Part shown: piece by piece, positions 32,232 to 41,009 of the stretch
Position numbering within the stretch: the first letter of the stretch is position 1
Layout: every line of letters starts with the position of its first letter
Source of the DNA: Caldilineaceae bacterium SB0661_bin_32
GTDB taxonomy: Bacteria > Chloroflexota > Anaerolineae > Caldilineales > Caldilineaceae
Direction of reading: 5' to 3'
DNA length: 43,975 bases
NCBI GenBank assembly: GCA_009841235.1
Contig: VXMH01000120.1
Coordinates: 1 to 43,975, forward strand
The notes under the pieces: model-generated
What the model saw: the letters and a program-made list of their open reading frames with translations, nothing else
Told to the model about the DNA's origin: nothing
Databases searched by the model: none
Position numbers and translations under genes: made by a program

Positions 32232-34219
32232 TGCTTCCTCTCCCTGACCATTTCATGTCCCTCGTAGAGATCGCGCGCCACCGTACCCTGGGCTTGCGCG
32301 GGAGGCTCGACGCCCAGAATGTGGCAGAAGGTCGGGACGACGTCGACGGCATGGATGTAGCCTAGCCGGTCGACAGGGCGTTCGTATCCTTTCTTGAGGC
32401 CCGGCCCGTCGAGGAAAAAGGAGCCGAAGGTGGACGAGAAACCGTTTTCCGTCGGGATGAATCCGCCATGGTGGGCGCCGTAAACGAGTGGCGCGCCGAC
32501 ATTCCCGCCGCCCTCGATCCCGATCCATTGTGTATAGTAACCGCTGACGTAGTCGTGGTCCCAGGCGAAAATGACGTCTCCGCATTCGTCTCCCCACTGT
32601 CCGAGTAGATAGGCGTCGCGTTTGGGCAGGGCGATGGCGACTACGGTGTTGCCCGTCTCTTCGTCGATCCAGGTACGCAGAGCGGTGAGAAGCTCGCGCT
32701 CGATTTTGTCGAATTCAGGGCCCGGTTCGGCGTTGATCGTGATGTCGAAGCCGCGCCGGGCGAGGAAGGCCTTGGTTCGGTCCCAGTCTATCTGCCCGGG
32801 AGGGGGGTCGAGGTCCTGGGCGATCGCCTCTTCTCCGCCGTCCTTTAGAACGATGAAGCCCTTGTCGCAAAGGAACTGGCGAAGGTTGGCGATGCGGACG
32901 TCGGGGAAGGCGCCGTGGTCTGAGATGATGCCGACGTAGACTTCGCCGCCGTTGCGGTTGGCCTTGTCGGCTGCCTCGTACATCAGGCCGAGGACGCGGT
33001 CGCCGACCTGGTAGGCGCGGCGGAAGTAGTCCAGATATTTTTCCTTGGTCTCCGGATTGAACCCGGGGCACTCCGGGTCCACGTCAGCCAGATGGATATG
33101 ATTGAGATAGTCATACAGGTGCCAGTGGCAGGTGAAGTAGGCGCAATCTCTCTCGTGGAGCATGAAGTTGGCAACATTGGCGAACCAGAGACCCTGGTAT
33201 TCGCACTCTTCGAGAGCCGTTTCGAAGTCGATCATGCCTGAAGTGTACGGCGTCATCGAGGCATGTTCCTGATACGGGCCGAAGCGCCGGATCAGATCTG
33301 CTTCGAGTTCGGCGTCGCCGTAGGTGAAACCGTCGGTGTAAGTGATCTGGGTGCGGTAAAGTTTCAGGGCGCTGCCATCGGGAGCGAGCTCCATCAATTT
33401 GAAGCGGACGGCCGCATTCTGGGCGCGTCCGTCGATGCGAAAGGTCTCGACGGCCCAACTGCTCCATTCGCAGGTCCTGGTCTCGGCCACAACGTCGGCC
33501 CCGTCTCGACTCCGGCAGATCCGGATCTGATCATAGCCGTTACCGCGGCTGTCGAGTGCAAGAACGTAGAACTGATTGACGTCGCCTCCCAGGCGGGCGA
33601 CGACTGTGAATTCGGTTGCAAGCGGCGGAGAGGCGCTTTCTGGAAGGTTTGTCCAGTCTTCGGGAGAGGAGAGTGGAGGAACAGGCTCTACGCTGCGGGG
33701 GCCTTCGACGGCTGAACCGTCATGGGCCATCGCGACTTCGCCGGCCGCAGACGCATCGGTGGTGTATGCCTGGGCTGCCGCTACTTCGAAGTCAGTGCTG
33801 TTGTGACCAGGAGCTCCGAATCCGTCTACAACGTAGCCAATGTTCACACCGGAAGGGTGGGCGCCGGGATAGTGTACTGCGACGCTCTTGAGGCCGGCGC
33901 GTTCCAATGCGTTCCAAATGCGTTCCGCGTTGTTGGCGCGGCCGTCAAAACTGCTGACGGTCACGTCCTTCTCGCTGGGGCCGGACTTTCGCTCCAGGAC
34001 GGTCTGCCAGGTGGGAACACTGTGGGTTCCGGTGTGGGCGCCGGTGGAGAGGGTCGCCCAGTTGGTGGGCGTCCAGACGGGGAAGGAGGGATAGGTTTCG
34101 TTGACGGTACCTTCGCTGAGCAAGCGGCTGAAATTTGGCAGACACCCTTCGGCCGCGAACTGTTTCATCATAGGAGTGACAAAACCGTCCATCCCATAGG
34201 CGTAGATCTTCTTTGTCAT
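32228..34219 (-). CDS. Alkaline phosphatase superfamily phosphodiesterase/nucleotide pyrophosphatase-like hydrolase
   Basis: This 663-residue protein has a type I phosphodiesterase fold: metal-binding D11 in YAYGMDGF, the nucleophile region SFPVWTPTNWATLSTGAHTG (probable nucleophile T50), ISDHGAFPD (metal Asp-His), and the late histidine loop YGAHHGGFIPTENGF. DVVPTFCHILGVEPP closes the domain. A beta-rich insertion lies between about 190 and 310. No signal peptide is seen, so it acts in the cytoplasm. It is the first gene of the importer operon and overlaps the MalF start, implying that it hydrolyses something the importer brings in, for example a phosphorylated or phosphonate-linked compound. 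The substrate is unknown. Confidence 0.85.
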   Translation of the reverse strand: MTKKIYAYGMDGFVTPMMKQFAAEGCLPNFSRLLSEGTVNETYPSFPVWTPTNWATLSTGAHTGTHSVPTWQTVLERKSGPSEKDVTVSSFDGRANNAERIWNALERAGLKSVAVHYPGAHPSGVNIGYVVDGFGAPGHNSTDFEVAAAQAYTTDASAAGEVAMAHDGSAVEGPRSVEPVPPLSSPEDWTNLPESASPPLATEFTVVARLGGDVNQFYVLALDSRGNGYDQIRICRSRDGADVVAETRTCEWSSWAVETFRIDGRAQNAAVRFKLMELAPDGSALKLYRTQITYTDGFTYGDAELEADLIRRFGPYQEHASMTPYTSGMIDFETALEECEYQGLWFANVANFMLHERDCAYFTCHWHLYDYLNHIHLADVDPECPGFNPETKEKYLDYFRRAYQVGDRVLGLMYEAADKANRNGGEVYVGIISDHGAFPDVRIANLRQFLCDKGFIVLKDGGEEAIAQDLDPPPGQIDWDRTKAFLARRGFDITINAEPGPEFDKIERELLTALRTWIDEETGNTVVAIALPKRDAYLLGQWGDECGDVIFAWDHDYVSGYYTQWIGIEGGGNVGAPLVYGAHHGGFIPTENGFSSTFGSFFLDGPGLKKGYERPVDRLGYIHAVDVVPTFCHILGVEPPAQAQGTVARDLYEGHEMVRERKQ

Positions 34220-34904
34220 CGCTGGCTTGCTGCTCCCCGTATGGTATGCGAAAGTTCAGGTAGGCGCCTCCGCAGGGCTCTGATGGTGTGCTGGTGGTAC
34301 AAGACTACTGCGAAGACGCCGCTAAGTAGTGCTAATTGGTGTGCAAACTTTCAGGCGAGGCTGTTGCCTGAGAGGAATGCTTCGGCAGAAGTGATACCGC
34401 CGAAGGACCTGCCTTACATCATCTGGCCAACGTGCTTGAATCGGGTTGAGATCCAGGACTTTGCAGACAGGTAATGTTTGTTCGTTCGGCTACCTCCTGA
34501 TTGAAGTGCGACAGAACTCTTGTGGCTATGTTGGCCGGGGCTGCAGATATTTTTGTTTGGGCTTTGGTGAGACTAAGGAGCAATCTCCGTCGACGGGTTG
34601 ATCTCGCCCCTTAAATCTGTTCAAGTGGTGCTGTCCGGTTCGAAACCTTGAAGACAGACTTCGTCCCACGCAATTGTGCGAGCGCCGGGATTATATCAGC
34701 ATCTTTTGGGGAATGCAAACTCTCCGCGTAGGGCCGGTTTCGGTCGGGCTCGAGAAAAGGGGGTGAACTTCGCTGGCTGACCGTTCCGTTAGTCACAGGC
34801 GCTGTGAGCGAAAAGTGCCGGGGTCCCGTAATTCCGCCGCCGCGGGACTGGCCTGAAAAATGTCAGATTTGTCGGGAGGGCGGCTCAGCTGGAAAACTCG
34901 GGCG
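34220..34904. other. Intergenic stretch without a recognised gene
   Basis: About 685 bases separate the hydrolase gene from the small membrane protein gene. Apart from the paired hairpins at 34351-34405 no feature could be supported. The longest open frames are about 60 residues and have no recognisable protein pattern. The region must contain the promoter of the minus-strand transporter operon, but no good -35/-10 pair was identified by eye. Confidence 0.6.
34351..34405 (-). promoter_or_regulatory. Two adjacent hairpins in the hydrolase-operon leader
   Basis: In minus-strand order, a 7-bp hairpin (arms 34399-34405 and 34380-34386, 12-base loop) is followed by a 6-bp hairpin (arms 34366-34371 and 34351-34356, 9-base loop). 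They lie 130-190 bases before the hydrolase ATG at 34219. Both could form in a leader RNA. No known riboswitch class was matched. The sequence CTCTCAGGCAA is reminiscent of a glycine aptamer, but the rest of that aptamer is absent. Confidence 0.35.
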
Positions 34905-35114
34905 CTATCCCGCAACCATGCCGACGAGAGACATGGCTGCGACTGCGATGAGTGTGAGTACGATCATCAGCGCAGCCCAACCGCCAAATAGAAACGTTGC
35001 AAATGCAAATGAGTTGGGACGGTCGCTTCCCTGGGACTTTGTAGCTGATTGCTCAGCGGCCTTCGCGTCTTCCCCGGCTACAGCTGTATCTTCCTGGACA
35101 GTATCTTCTGCCAC
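34905..35114 (-). CDS. Small single-TM membrane protein, unknown function
   Basis: Not recognised. It is 69 residues: an acidic, Ala/Glu-rich N-terminal half (VAEDTVQEDTAVAGEDAKAA) and a C-terminal hydrophobic stretch at about 38-68 (FATFLFGGWAALMIVLTLIA and beyond). It starts at a GTG with AGGAGG six bases upstream, which supports the gene being real. It could be a small membrane anchor, but size and composition do not identify it. It is divergent from the aldo/keto reductase gene, with 273 bases between. Confidence 0.6.
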   Translation of the reverse strand: MAEDTVQEDTAVAGEDAKAAEQSATKSQGSDRPNSFAFATFLFGGWAALMIVLTLIAVAAMSLVGMVAG

Positions 35115-35182
35115 CGTAATCCTCCTGCTGTTGTTCGAATTGATGCCACGCGACTGTCGAGACTTGCGGACAATAGGTAGTT

Positions 35183-35260
35183 GGCCCGGGCCTATGTGAG
35201 CGGTGGACCGGCATAGTTATGGCCTGTGCCGGATAACCACGGCCGGACACGGGACAGGCC
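35183..35260. repeat. Nested inverted repeats upstream of the small membrane protein
   Basis: GGCCCGGGCC at 35183-35192 is a perfect palindrome. GGCCTGT at 35221-35227 pairs with ACAGGCC at 35254-35260. Inside, GTGCCGG (35226-35232) can pair with CCGGACAC with one bulge. This can fold as a stem in the 5' leader of the minus-strand gene at 34905-35114. It could be a regulatory RNA or a dispersed repeat; nothing known was matched. Confidence 0.45.
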
Positions 35261-35387
35261 TCTTGCAACCACCGGCGCCATTATAGCACGTGACAGAGCC
35301 ATCTGCACGATTTTCTACACCTGGAAAGGCGCGCTACAATGTGACCTCGGAGGCAAGAAGTGGCTACCAGGGAAGGGGACGGCTTGA

Positions 35388-36329
35388 ATGGAGTTTCGGA
35401 CTTTCGGACGTACGGGTCTGCGCGTTAGCGTTGCAGGCATCGGGGCTGGCGGACCCAGCCGGTTGGGCAAGGCGACAGGGCGGAGCGAAGAGGAGTCGAT
35501 TGCGGTGGTCCGACGCGCTCTGGAGCTGGGCGTAAACTATATTGATACGGCGGAGGCCTACGGTACGGAGGAGATTGTCGGAAAGTCGATCCAGGGCTTT
35601 GACAGGGATAGCCTGGTCATTGCGACGAAAAAAGGCGCCTACCGTAGTGGTGAGCCGGTGCCTGCGGACGAGTTCGCCGCCGGCGTCGAGGCCAGCCTGA
35701 AGCGGCTCGGGGTGGAGACGATCGACGTCTTCCACTTTCACGGCGCCAGGCTGGACCAATACGGGCATATCAGCGAAGAGCTGGCGCCGCTACTTCAGAG
35801 TATGCAGCAGGCAGGAAAGATACGCCATCTGGCAGTGAGTGAACACTTTGCCTCCGACTTTGAGCACCGACTTCTGCGACAGGCGATCGAAGACGACCTT
35901 TTTGACGTGGTCATGGTCGGCTTCAATATCCTCAATCAGACGGCCAGGCGCGATGTGTTGCCGGTGACTCGGGAGAAGGGGATCGCAACGGAATGTATGT
36001 TTGCGGTGCGGCGTGCATTCAGCAGACCCGAGCGGCTGCGGGAGATCCTGATCGAGCTGCGTCGAAGCGGAGAGATAGATGTAGAAGCTGTTGACCTCTT
36101 TGAGCCGTTCAAATGGGTAATGGAGTTGAGTGACGCAAAGACCTTGCCGGAGGCCGCTTACCGGTTCTGCCGTCACGAGCCTGGGATCGACCTGGTGCTC
36201 ACCGGTACAGGCAATATCCGGCACTTGGAGGACAATATAGCCTCGCTTCTGAGACCCCCGCTGCCGGCAGAGGTAGTCGAACGATTGCGGGAGATATTCA
36301 GTCGCGTCCACTCTGTAAACGGCAGCTAA
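35388..36329 (+). CDS. Aldo/keto reductase
   Basis: This 313-residue NADPH-dependent aldo/keto reductase has the family start FGRTGLRVSVAGIGAGG. The catalytic set is D53 and Y58 in YIDTAEAYG, a lysine in VIATKKG (K81 or K82) and the histidine in DVFHFHGARLD. The C-terminal VLTGTGNIRHLEDNIASL is the cofactor-binding loop. It is somewhat short but complete. The substrate is not predictable. A possible -10 TACAAT (35335-35340) lies upstream with no good -35 box. It converges with the PEP-utilising enzyme gene, 28 bases apart. Confidence 0.88.
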   Translation: MEFRTFGRTGLRVSVAGIGAGGPSRLGKATGRSEEESIAVVRRALELGVNYIDTAEAYGTEEIVGKSIQGFDRDSLVIATKKGAYRSGEPVPADEFAAGVEASLKRLGVETIDVFHFHGARLDQYGHISEELAPLLQSMQQAGKIRHLAVSEHFASDFEHRLLRQAIEDDLFDVVMVGFNILNQTARRDVLPVTREKGIATECMFAVRRAFSRPERLREILIELRRSGEIDVEAVDLFEPFKWVMELSDAKTLPEAAYRFCRHEPGIDLVLTGTGNIRHLEDNIASLLRPPLPAEVVERLREIFSRVHSVNGS

Positions 36330-36357
36330 TTCCTGCTCGGCAGCCATCCCTTCTGCA

Positions 36358-39048
36358 TCAGCGCAATATCTCGACTGTCCCACTGCTTCCGTCGACGCGA
36401 ACTCTGTCGCCGGTCTGCAGGCGAGTAGTGGCCTGGTCCACGCCCGCGACGGCGGGAATGCCGTATTCGCGGGCGACAACGGAGCCGTGGGTCATCATGC
36501 CGCCTACCTCCATGACCAGTCCACCGGCGGCAAGGAAGAGGGGCGTCCAGGAGGGATCCGTGCCCGGGCAGACGAGGATGTCGCCGGGCTCGAGGCCGGC
36601 TTCCAAAGGATCGAACACTACTTTCACAGTTCCCTCCACGACGCCGGGAGATACGCCCGAGCCCGCGAGCGCGGCTCCGTCGGCGTCGCCAGGAGAGGTG
36701 ATGCCGGCAAAGTAGGCGGTACCGTCACTGAGCAGCAGGCGGGGGATGGGCTGACGGCGCCGTTCGATGCGTTCGGCAGCTCTGCGCTCACTGATCAGCT
36801 TCTTCCAATTGCCCGGCGCCCCTATCGCCAGCGTCTTCAGTTCCTGCATGGAAAGGTAGAAGAGGTCATCGGCGCCTTCGAGGACGCCCTTTTCCACGAG
36901 CTCCCGGCCGCTGTCCAGGAGCGCCTCGCGTGCGATTCCCATGATACGGATCATGGTCAACTTGGGGCTTTCGCGTAAGCCGGCCAGGGCGCGGAGGCGT
37001 TGGGCGAGGAGATGCACGAGCCAGGGTCCGAACTGCGTTCCCCAAGCGCTGGCGGCGGCCTTGGCCAGGCGCGCCTCGGCACTGGCTGCCTCCCGCCGTC
37101 CCTTCTGGAAGACGCGATCGGGCGCCATCTCCTTGTCAGGAAAAGAGAGGTAGCTTTGCAGGGCGCGAATGATGGGATCGGGCAGTTCGCGCCAGCGAGG
37201 CTGTCCGAAATCGAGCTCGGCCAGCCCGCGCATACCGTACCGTTCGAGGAAACTGTCGAGGGCGCCCTGAATGGCGGCGGGCAGTTGCTTGCGTTTGTAC
37301 TGGCCGGCTAAGTCGGCGGCATCCGAAGCGGCGAATGCGGCGGCGCCGGCACTGTCTTCACGAATCCGGGTTGCCACCTTCCATAGCTCGAGATCCATCT
37401 CTGTGGTCACATTATTGGGCAGGCTGCGGGTCAGCTCCAGCGCCAGTTCGGGGGTGATGTCGGGATCGGTGCGCGCCAGGAACGAGGCGATACGGGTCAG
37501 CAAGCCAAGAGAGGCGTAGCCCGCGATGATCGGAGGGATGAAAAGGGGCAGCAGGAACGGAAACATGGCGTTGTAGCAGAGCCACTCGCAGAGATCGGCG
37601 CGTTCGGCAAGCGAGCGGGCGGCGCGTGTTCGCTGGGCTGTGGCGGCAAGGTGGGCCTCGACCGCAGAATGGACGGATCGCACACGGGCTTCCGGGTTGC
37701 GAAAGGCTTGCAGGGCCGACAGGAGAATGCGAGACAGGAATGGCGCTGCGACGGCAAAGAATCGGGGAGAGAGCCTGGGCGTCTCGAGGCGGGAATCCGC
37801 CGTCAGGTCCTGGATGGCCCTGGCGGCGCCCGGCTCAACCATGGGCAGAGCTCTGCGATAGACGAGGCGGCCGAGGGGATTGCCGAGGGCGGCCGTCGAG
37901 TCGATCCAGGGACGGTCGGCTGCCGAATACAGGATGCGCTGATCGTACAGGGTGGCGTTAAAGGAGAAGATACGGGCGATGCCGGCAAAGAGACCGCGGA
38001 GCATATCCATGCCGAGCGGGGTAAACGGGCCCAAGACGCCTTGAATTGCTCCCAGAGAAACGTACACTTTCAGGGCGCCGTCACCGGATCGTGCGGGCAG
38101 GGGAAAGAGTGAGGTGATTGGCCGCGACTGGAGAAGATAGAGCCTGCCGCCGGCAAAGGCCCACTCAATGTCCTGCGGGTCGCCGTAAAAATCTGCCGCG
38201 TTTCGACCCAGCTCCGTCAACTGGCGGACCTGGCCGTCCGTCAGCGCCTCTTCAAGGCGGGATTCAGAGGGTTTCGTGCTCACACCACCCCCCGCTGCCC
38301 CGTGGATGACTGTTGACTTACTTCCCACCTCTCTGCGAAGGATATTGCCGCTCTCGCTTGAGACGACGTAGTGGTCAGGTTCGACATGACCGCCTACCAG
38401 GGCTTCTCCCAGGCCAAAGGTAGCGTCGATGACAGTCTCGGTGCGGCGGCCCGTCAGCGGGTTGGCTGTGAACAGAACGCCGGACGTTTCGCTCTGTACC
38501 ATTTCCTGAACGACGACCGCCAGCGAGACAGCCGACTGGTCGATACCGTTGCGGGCCCGATAGGCAATGGCGCGTGCCGTCCACAAACTGCTCCAGCACT
38601 CTATGACGGCGCGGAGTAAAGCATTGTCACTGACGACGTTGAGGAACGTTTCCTGCTGGCCGGCGAATGAGAGGCCCGGCAGATCTTCAGCGGTTGCAGA
38701 GGAGCGCACTGCGACTGGTGGCCGGCCCAATTCGGCATAGGCCGCGCAGATCTGGCCGGAGAGACCGGCGGGAATCTCGCTGGCTTGGAGGCGATCGCGC
38801 AATCTGTCCGAAAGAGCTGCCAGGGCTGAGGCGTCTCCTGTTGCCGCGGCCTCGACTTCTGCTGCCATCCAGCCTGCGAGCCCAGCGGATTTCACGAAGG
38901 CTTCGTAGGCTTCGGTTGCGACGACGAAGGCTGCGGGAACCGGGAATCCGGCTACTGCCATCCTGGCCAGATTCAGCCCCTTGCCGCCGACACGGGAAAG
39001 CGAGAGTCCCGGAGTCGTTAGGGGGAGGCAAGTGGAAGGCGATGTCAT
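36358..39048 (-). CDS. PEP synthase-like phosphotransferase, rifampin phosphotransferase type
   Basis: This 896-residue protein has an N-terminal ATP-grasp domain of PEP synthase (VGGKGLNLARMAVAGFPVPA near residue 20, and AVRSSATAEDLPGLSFAGQQ near 120). A long central helical domain follows, and then a C-terminal swivelling histidine domain (GTDPSWTPLFLAAGG and MMTHGSVVAREYGIPAVAG, with the phosphorylated histidine in THGS). The PEP-binding TIM barrel of true PEP synthase is absent. That three-part architecture and length match rifampin phosphotransferase (about 865 residues), which transfers the beta-phosphate of ATP to rifamycins. The real substrate may differ. The ATG at 39048 is chosen; a TTG at 39069 extends the frame through a small duplication. 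Confidence 0.85.
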   Translation of the reverse strand: MTSPSTCLPLTTPGLSLSRVGGKGLNLARMAVAGFPVPAAFVVATEAYEAFVKSAGLAGWMAAEVEAAATGDASALAALSDRLRDRLQASEIPAGLSGQICAAYAELGRPPVAVRSSATAEDLPGLSFAGQQETFLNVVSDNALLRAVIECWSSLWTARAIAYRARNGIDQSAVSLAVVVQEMVQSETSGVLFTANPLTGRRTETVIDATFGLGEALVGGHVEPDHYVVSSESGNILRREVGSKSTVIHGAAGGGVSTKPSESRLEEALTDGQVRQLTELGRNAADFYGDPQDIEWAFAGGRLYLLQSRPITSLFPLPARSGDGALKVYVSLGAIQGVLGPFTPLGMDMLRGLFAGIARIFSFNATLYDQRILYSAADRPWIDSTAALGNPLGRLVYRRALPMVEPGAARAIQDLTADSRLETPRLSPRFFAVAAPFLSRILLSALQAFRNPEARVRSVHSAVEAHLAATAQRTRAARSLAERADLCEWLCYNAMFPFLLPLFIPPIIAGYASLGLLTRIASFLARTDPDITPELALELTRSLPNNVTTEMDLELWKVATRIREDSAGAAAFAASDAADLAGQYKRKQLPAAIQGALDSFLERYGMRGLAELDFGQPRWRELPDPIIRALQSYLSFPDKEMAPDRVFQKGRREAASAEARLAKAAASAWGTQFGPWLVHLLAQRLRALAGLRESPKLTMIRIMGIAREALLDSGRELVEKGVLEGADDLFYLSMQELKTLAIGAPGNWKKLISERRAAERIERRRQPIPRLLLSDGTAYFAGITSPGDADGAALAGSGVSPGVVEGTVKVVFDPLEAGLEPGDILVCPGTDPSWTPLFLAAGGLVMEVGGMMTHGSVVAREYGIPAVAGVDQATTRLQTGDRVRVDGSSGTVEILR

Positions 39049-39073
39049 ATCCAACTGAGTTATATCCAACTGA
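39047..39073. repeat. 15-bp tandem duplication at the start of the PEP-utilising enzyme gene
   Basis: ATATCCAACTGA occurs at 39047-39058 and again at 39062-39073, 15 bases apart. On the minus strand this duplicates the codons LDITQ at the possible N-terminus, directly before and across the ATG at 39048. It may alter translation initiation by duplicating a start-proximal stretch. Confidence 0.65.
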
Positions 39074-39226
39074 ATGGTCTACGGGGCAGTGTATGCGAGT
39101 GTGCCTGCTCGAGTCAATGTTGTAAGGAGAGAGAATCCGTTTGTGAGTGAAAAAGTGGTCTGCTGTCCGTGTGACAAAGGGGGCCTGAATTGGTCCATAT
39201 TCTGCCTGTAGCTGCGGGCATCGGTG

Positions 39227-39255
39227 TTGACGAGACCAGGTGAACTTAGTATGCT
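39227..39255 (+). promoter_or_regulatory. Probable promoter of malate synthase gene
   Basis: TTGACG at 39227-39232 (five of six) and TATGCT at 39250-39255 (four of six) are separated by 17 bases. It lies about 45 bases before the aceB ATG, with AAGGAG at 39289-39294. Confidence 0.6.
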
Positions 39256-39300
39256 TAGGCAGTACCTCTTTCCTTTTCCCTTTCACCCAAGGAGCGCTCC

Positions 39301-40902
39301 ATGTCACGTGAGAATGAACGCGTGGGAAACCAGGTGGATATTCAGGTTGTCGGCGAGGCGCTGGCCGCCTCTGAAGAGATGCTGACGGCTGAAGCGCTGG
39401 CCTTCGTTGCAGAGCTGCACGGAAAGTTTGATTCCAGGCGCCGGGAGCTGCTGGCGGCGCGGGAGGCGCGACAGGCCCGAATCGATGCGGGCGAGGCCCC
39501 GGGCTTTCTGGATGAGACTGAGGGGGTCCGCAGCGGCGACTGGCAGGTCGCCGCAACGCCTGATGACCTGCAACGGCGCTGGGCCGAGATTACGGGGCCG
39601 GTCGATCGAAAAATGGTGATCAACGCACTTAACTCGGGCGCGGATGTATTTATGGCCGATTTCGAGGACGCCAACTCGCCGACGTGGGCGAACTGTGTGG
39701 AGGGGCAGCAGAACCTGTATGACGCGGTGCGGCGGACGATCAGGTTGGAGGATGAGGCCAGAGGGCGGGTTTACGAACTCAATGATGAGATTGCGACCCT
39801 GCTGGTCAGGCCCCGCGGCTGGCACCTGGTGGAAAAGAATGTCCTGGTAGGCGGTGAGCCGGTTTCTGCCAGCCTCTTCGACGTGGGGCTGTACGTCTTC
39901 CACAACGCGGCCGAACGGCAGCGGCGGGGAAGTTCGTGTTACTTCTATCTGCCCAAACTGGAGAGTCATCTGGAGGCGCGGTTGTGGGCGGACGTGTTCG
40001 CTCACGCTGAGGAGACGTTGGGTATACCTCACGGCTCTTTTCGAGCGACGGTCCTGATAGAGACGATTCTGGCTGCGCTGGAAATGGAGGAGATTCTCTA
40101 CGAGTTGCGAGACTATTCAGCCGGTTTGAACGCCGGCAGATGGGACTACATTTTCAGTGCCATTAAGAAGTTCCGTGACAATCCGGATACAGTGCTGCCG
40201 GAGCGGGCGCAGGTTACGATGACGACGCCCTTCATGCGCGCCTATACCGAGCTCCTGGTCCGCACATGCCACAAGAGGGGCGCACATGCAATTGGCGGAA
40301 TGGCGGCCTTCATTCCCAGCCGGCGCGATCCTGCGGTCAATGAGGAGGCTCTGGCCAAGGTACGTGCCGACAAGGAGCGAGAATCCAGTGACGGCTGCGA
40401 CGGGACTTGGGTCGCGCATCCCGACTTGGTGCCGCTGGCGCGGGGGATATTCGAAGAGGCTACGGGCGGCGCGCCGCACCAGAAGCACAAAATGCGAGAG
40501 GACGTGGCCGTGTCGGCGGACCAGATCGTAGAGGTCGGCGTTCCGGGGGGTACGATTACGGAGAGCGGGCTGCGCACAAATGTGGACGTCTCGCTACAGT
40601 ATCTGAATGCGTGGCTGTTGGGCAACGGCGCGGCGGCGATTTACAATTTGATGGAGGACGCGGCCACGGCCGAGATTTCACGTTCACAGATCTGGCAGTG
40701 GATCCGGCACAATGCGAAACTGGATGACGGGAGGCCGGTCACGCGCGAGCTGTACGAGCAGATCCGCGACGAGGAGCTCAAAAGACTTGGCGAATACGGG
40801 CCGGGGCGCCTGGAGGAGGCGGGTGAGATTCTGGACAGGCTCATTTTGACAGACGATTTCGTTGAGTTCCTCACACTAATTGCCTACGATCACTTGACGT
40901 AA
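39301..40902 (+). CDS. aceB: Malate synthase A
   Basis: Malate synthase condenses glyoxylate and acetyl-CoA to malate, the second step of the glyoxylate shunt. The 533-residue length is typical of isoform A. Features: GPVDRKMVINALNSGADVFM followed by ADFEDANSP, LLVRPRGWHLVEKNV, the barrel strand RATVLIETILAALEMEEIL and the signature SAGLNAGRWDYIFSAIK. AIGGMAAFIPSR and DGTWVAHPDLVPLA follow. The C-terminal EISRSQIWQWIRH is also conserved. AAGGAG lies six bases before the ATG. Isocitrate lyase is not in this window. The shunt implies growth on acetate, fatty acids or other two-carbon units. Confidence 0.96.
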   Translation: MSRENERVGNQVDIQVVGEALAASEEMLTAEALAFVAELHGKFDSRRRELLAAREARQARIDAGEAPGFLDETEGVRSGDWQVAATPDDLQRRWAEITGPVDRKMVINALNSGADVFMADFEDANSPTWANCVEGQQNLYDAVRRTIRLEDEARGRVYELNDEIATLLVRPRGWHLVEKNVLVGGEPVSASLFDVGLYVFHNAAERQRRGSSCYFYLPKLESHLEARLWADVFAHAEETLGIPHGSFRATVLIETILAALEMEEILYELRDYSAGLNAGRWDYIFSAIKKFRDNPDTVLPERAQVTMTTPFMRAYTELLVRTCHKRGAHAIGGMAAFIPSRRDPAVNEEALAKVRADKERESSDGCDGTWVAHPDLVPLARGIFEEATGGAPHQKHKMREDVAVSADQIVEVGVPGGTITESGLRTNVDVSLQYLNAWLLGNGAAAIYNLMEDAATAEISRSQIWQWIRHNAKLDDGRPVTRELYEQIRDEELKRLGEYGPGRLEEAGEILDRLILTDDFVEFLTLIAYDHLT

Positions 40903-40906
40903 CCGG

Positions 40907-40930
40907 ATTGGCCCCGTTTGAGAGGCCAAT
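40907..40930 (+). terminator. Weak hairpin after aceB
   Basis: ATTGGCC at 40907-40913 pairs with GGCCAAT at 40924-40930 across a 10-base loop, four bases after the aceB stop. No T-run follows, so termination is uncertain. Confidence 0.4.
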
Positions 40931-41009
40931 ATGGTTTGCCAAGTTCGGTTCGTTATGGCATTACTGGTAGAGTTGGAGTAACTATCTTCGCGGAGATTGC
41001 GACCAGGAA

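Noticed and set aside
34340..34440. Possible glycine riboswitch on the minus strand
   Set aside because: The pieces GCCGAAG and CTCTCAGGCAA look similar to a glycine aptamer, but they are only five bases apart, the GGAGAG strand is absent, and the downstream gene is not glycine-related.
34611..34796. 61-codon minus-strand frame in the intergenic region
   Set aside because: It has no ribosome binding site, unusual composition and no recognisable domain.
39301..39320. Possible parS site (TCACGTGA core) at the malate synthase start
   Set aside because: Only the central CACGTG-like core is present, without the flanking TGTTT/AAACA arms of parS.
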